Source: Prorocentrum cordatum (lineage: Eukaryota; Sar; Dinophyceae; Prorocentrales; Prorocentraceae). From it: a DNA stretch of 64,000 nt. A program made the translations under genes and the position numbers. Below the pieces are notes generated by a model, which did no database searches, was not told where the DNA came from, and worked only from the letters and a program-made list of their open reading frames with translations. The DNA lies in NCBI GenBank assembly GCA_963575745.1, contig CAUYUJ010019283.1, positions 1-64,000 on the forward strand, in the 5' to 3' direction. Shown here in pieces: positions 62,895-64,000 of the stretch (its first letter is position 1; every line of letters starts with the position of its first letter).

Positions 62895-63420
62895 CTACTC
62901 TACTAGAATACACATTTTTCTGCACTGCCCTACTCTGCTCTTAGCTACCCTACGCTACCCTGCCCTTTTTTTTACTCCACTCTAATACACGCAACTCTAC
63001 TCTTCGCTACGCTACTCTACTCTACCCCTCTCCACTGTTGCCTACTCCACTCTATTTTACTCTACCAATCTGTACGCTACTCTACTCTAGTCCACCCTAC
63101 CCTACCTTAGTCTACCCTCCTTCACACTAGCTCTACCCGACCCTACTCTACTCTAGCCTACTCTATTCCACCCGACTCTGCTCTACCATCTACCCTGCTC
63201 CTCCCTACAACACTTCGCTCCACCCTGCCCTGCTCTACCATATTCTGCCCGATCCTATCCTACACTACGTTCCCGTACCCCACTTTACTGTACTGCACGC
63301 TGCTCCTACTCATACCATTACTCCTGCTCGACCCCGACCCTACTTTGCTCTATTCCAGCGCCTCTTCTACTCCACTCTGCTCCTACGCTACTCTACCGCC
63401 CCCCCTGGTTTAACCTGGCA
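62895..63420 (+). repeat. Degenerate TCTAC satellite
   Basis: Dense, irregular CTACTCTAC, CTACCCTAC and CTGCTCTAC words over ~520 bp, with no fixed higher period seen by eye. A few more words occur at 63515-63555. Confidence 0.85.
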
Positions 63421-64000
63421 GACGAAGCCTTGCGGACAGCAGAGAAAAACCATGCGACTAGTCTGGACGAAGCCAGGCGGATAATGGAAGCAACCATGCA
63501 GATAGTTCGACGAACCCTACTGTTCTCTACTCCTACTATACTCCGCTCTACACGCGGCGCGCATCCCGCGTGAAAGGTCGAATCGTCGCTCCTCGGCGCC
63601 GCCGTCAACGTTCTAAAGAAATGTGCTCCAACTGGGGCGCGGCGCACACTTTTTGCGCGCCACGTCCGTTGATGCGCGAACGGGGAAACGTGTGGTTTTC
63701 GCCATGCCGCCGCGCAGATTTCAACTGAAAATCGCCATCCCGCCTGGACGCGGAGCATTTGCTGCATTCGCCCGTGTTTGGGCAGCCCGCGCGCGTGGGA
63801 AGCGGGGTCGCGTGCGGGCGCCTTCCGTTTGCGAGGTGCGAGCGCTTTCCAATCCCAGTACCATACTGTGCCGCACCTGTTTCTTATGTTTTTGGGAGGG
63901 GGATGAGAATCACACAGGGCCCTCTGACTCGTTCGAGCTGGCTAGCTTGACTCTATTCCTCCCGCTATTTACTCTGATCAGCTTTCCTTTCCTCTGCCCT
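63421..64000. other. No gene recognised at right edge
   Basis: A minus-strand frame of 124 codons (63767-63393) has no recognisable domain and overlaps the satellite edge. Nothing else seen. Confidence 0.4.

Overview
The window looks like repeat-dominated nuclear DNA of a protist, most likely a dinoflagellate. I infer this from GC-rich composition, Copia remnants carrying the extra polyprotein segments I associate with dinoflagellate Pol proteins (a C-x-H-P...C-x-x-C segment and an EHP...SW segment), reverse-transcriptase (RT) fragments of a dinoflagellate-like type, and a degenerate copy of the dinoflagellate trans-spliced leader at 40543-40563. Nothing resembles a bacterial or organellar gene set, and no rRNA, tRNA or CRISPR array was seen. 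No intact host gene can be supported. The only long intact protein gene is a LINE polyprotein at 47901-54047.

Layout. 1-21.04 kb: a mosaic of short non-autonomous elements in both orientations. I call them hairpin-terminated elements (HTEs). Each has a 5' end starting AACTCGTAGAGC (type 1) or ACCTCGTAGAGC (type 2), an interior that is often a ~178-bp tandem array, the inverse of the 5' motif near the 3' end, then a 10-bp-arm hairpin with an invariant GGTTGACGG loop and a CAGT-like end. Three filled sites can be compared with empty versions in the same window: insertion was between T and T with no target duplication. This matches Helentron (Helitron2)/HINE elements. 21.0-37 kb: unassigned DNA, two elements made of CCAAGATGGCC-like repeats, a 101-bp satellite array, GTACCAGACT repeats, a degenerate RT, a LINE RT with one frameshift, and more CCAAGAGGCC repeats including a 372-bp tandem. 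37.6-40.4 kb: an inverted 101-bp satellite array joined to a (GGA)n tract. 40.9-57.9 kb (minus strand): a decayed Copia retrotransposon (gag, CCHC knuckle, integrase parts, RT, RNase H), split by a plus-strand LINE at about 47.66-54.95 kb whose two ends both lie in (CT)n tracts. 58-64 kb: a foldback MITE, a second MITE with 8-bp direct repeats, a (CCT)n tract, a third 101-bp array and a degenerate TCTAC satellite.

How it fits together. The order of events can be read from the nesting: type-1 HTEs sit inside type-2 HTEs and inside a GC-rich repeat; a type-2 HTE sits inside another type-2; and a LINE sits inside Copia. The HTEs encode no protein, so they would need a Rep/helicase supplied from elsewhere. 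All LTR-element coding is broken (integrase core missing, RT active-site Asp changed to Asn, frameshifts). The 2048-codon LINE keeps its endonuclease, RT and RNase H catalytic residues and may be young or active.
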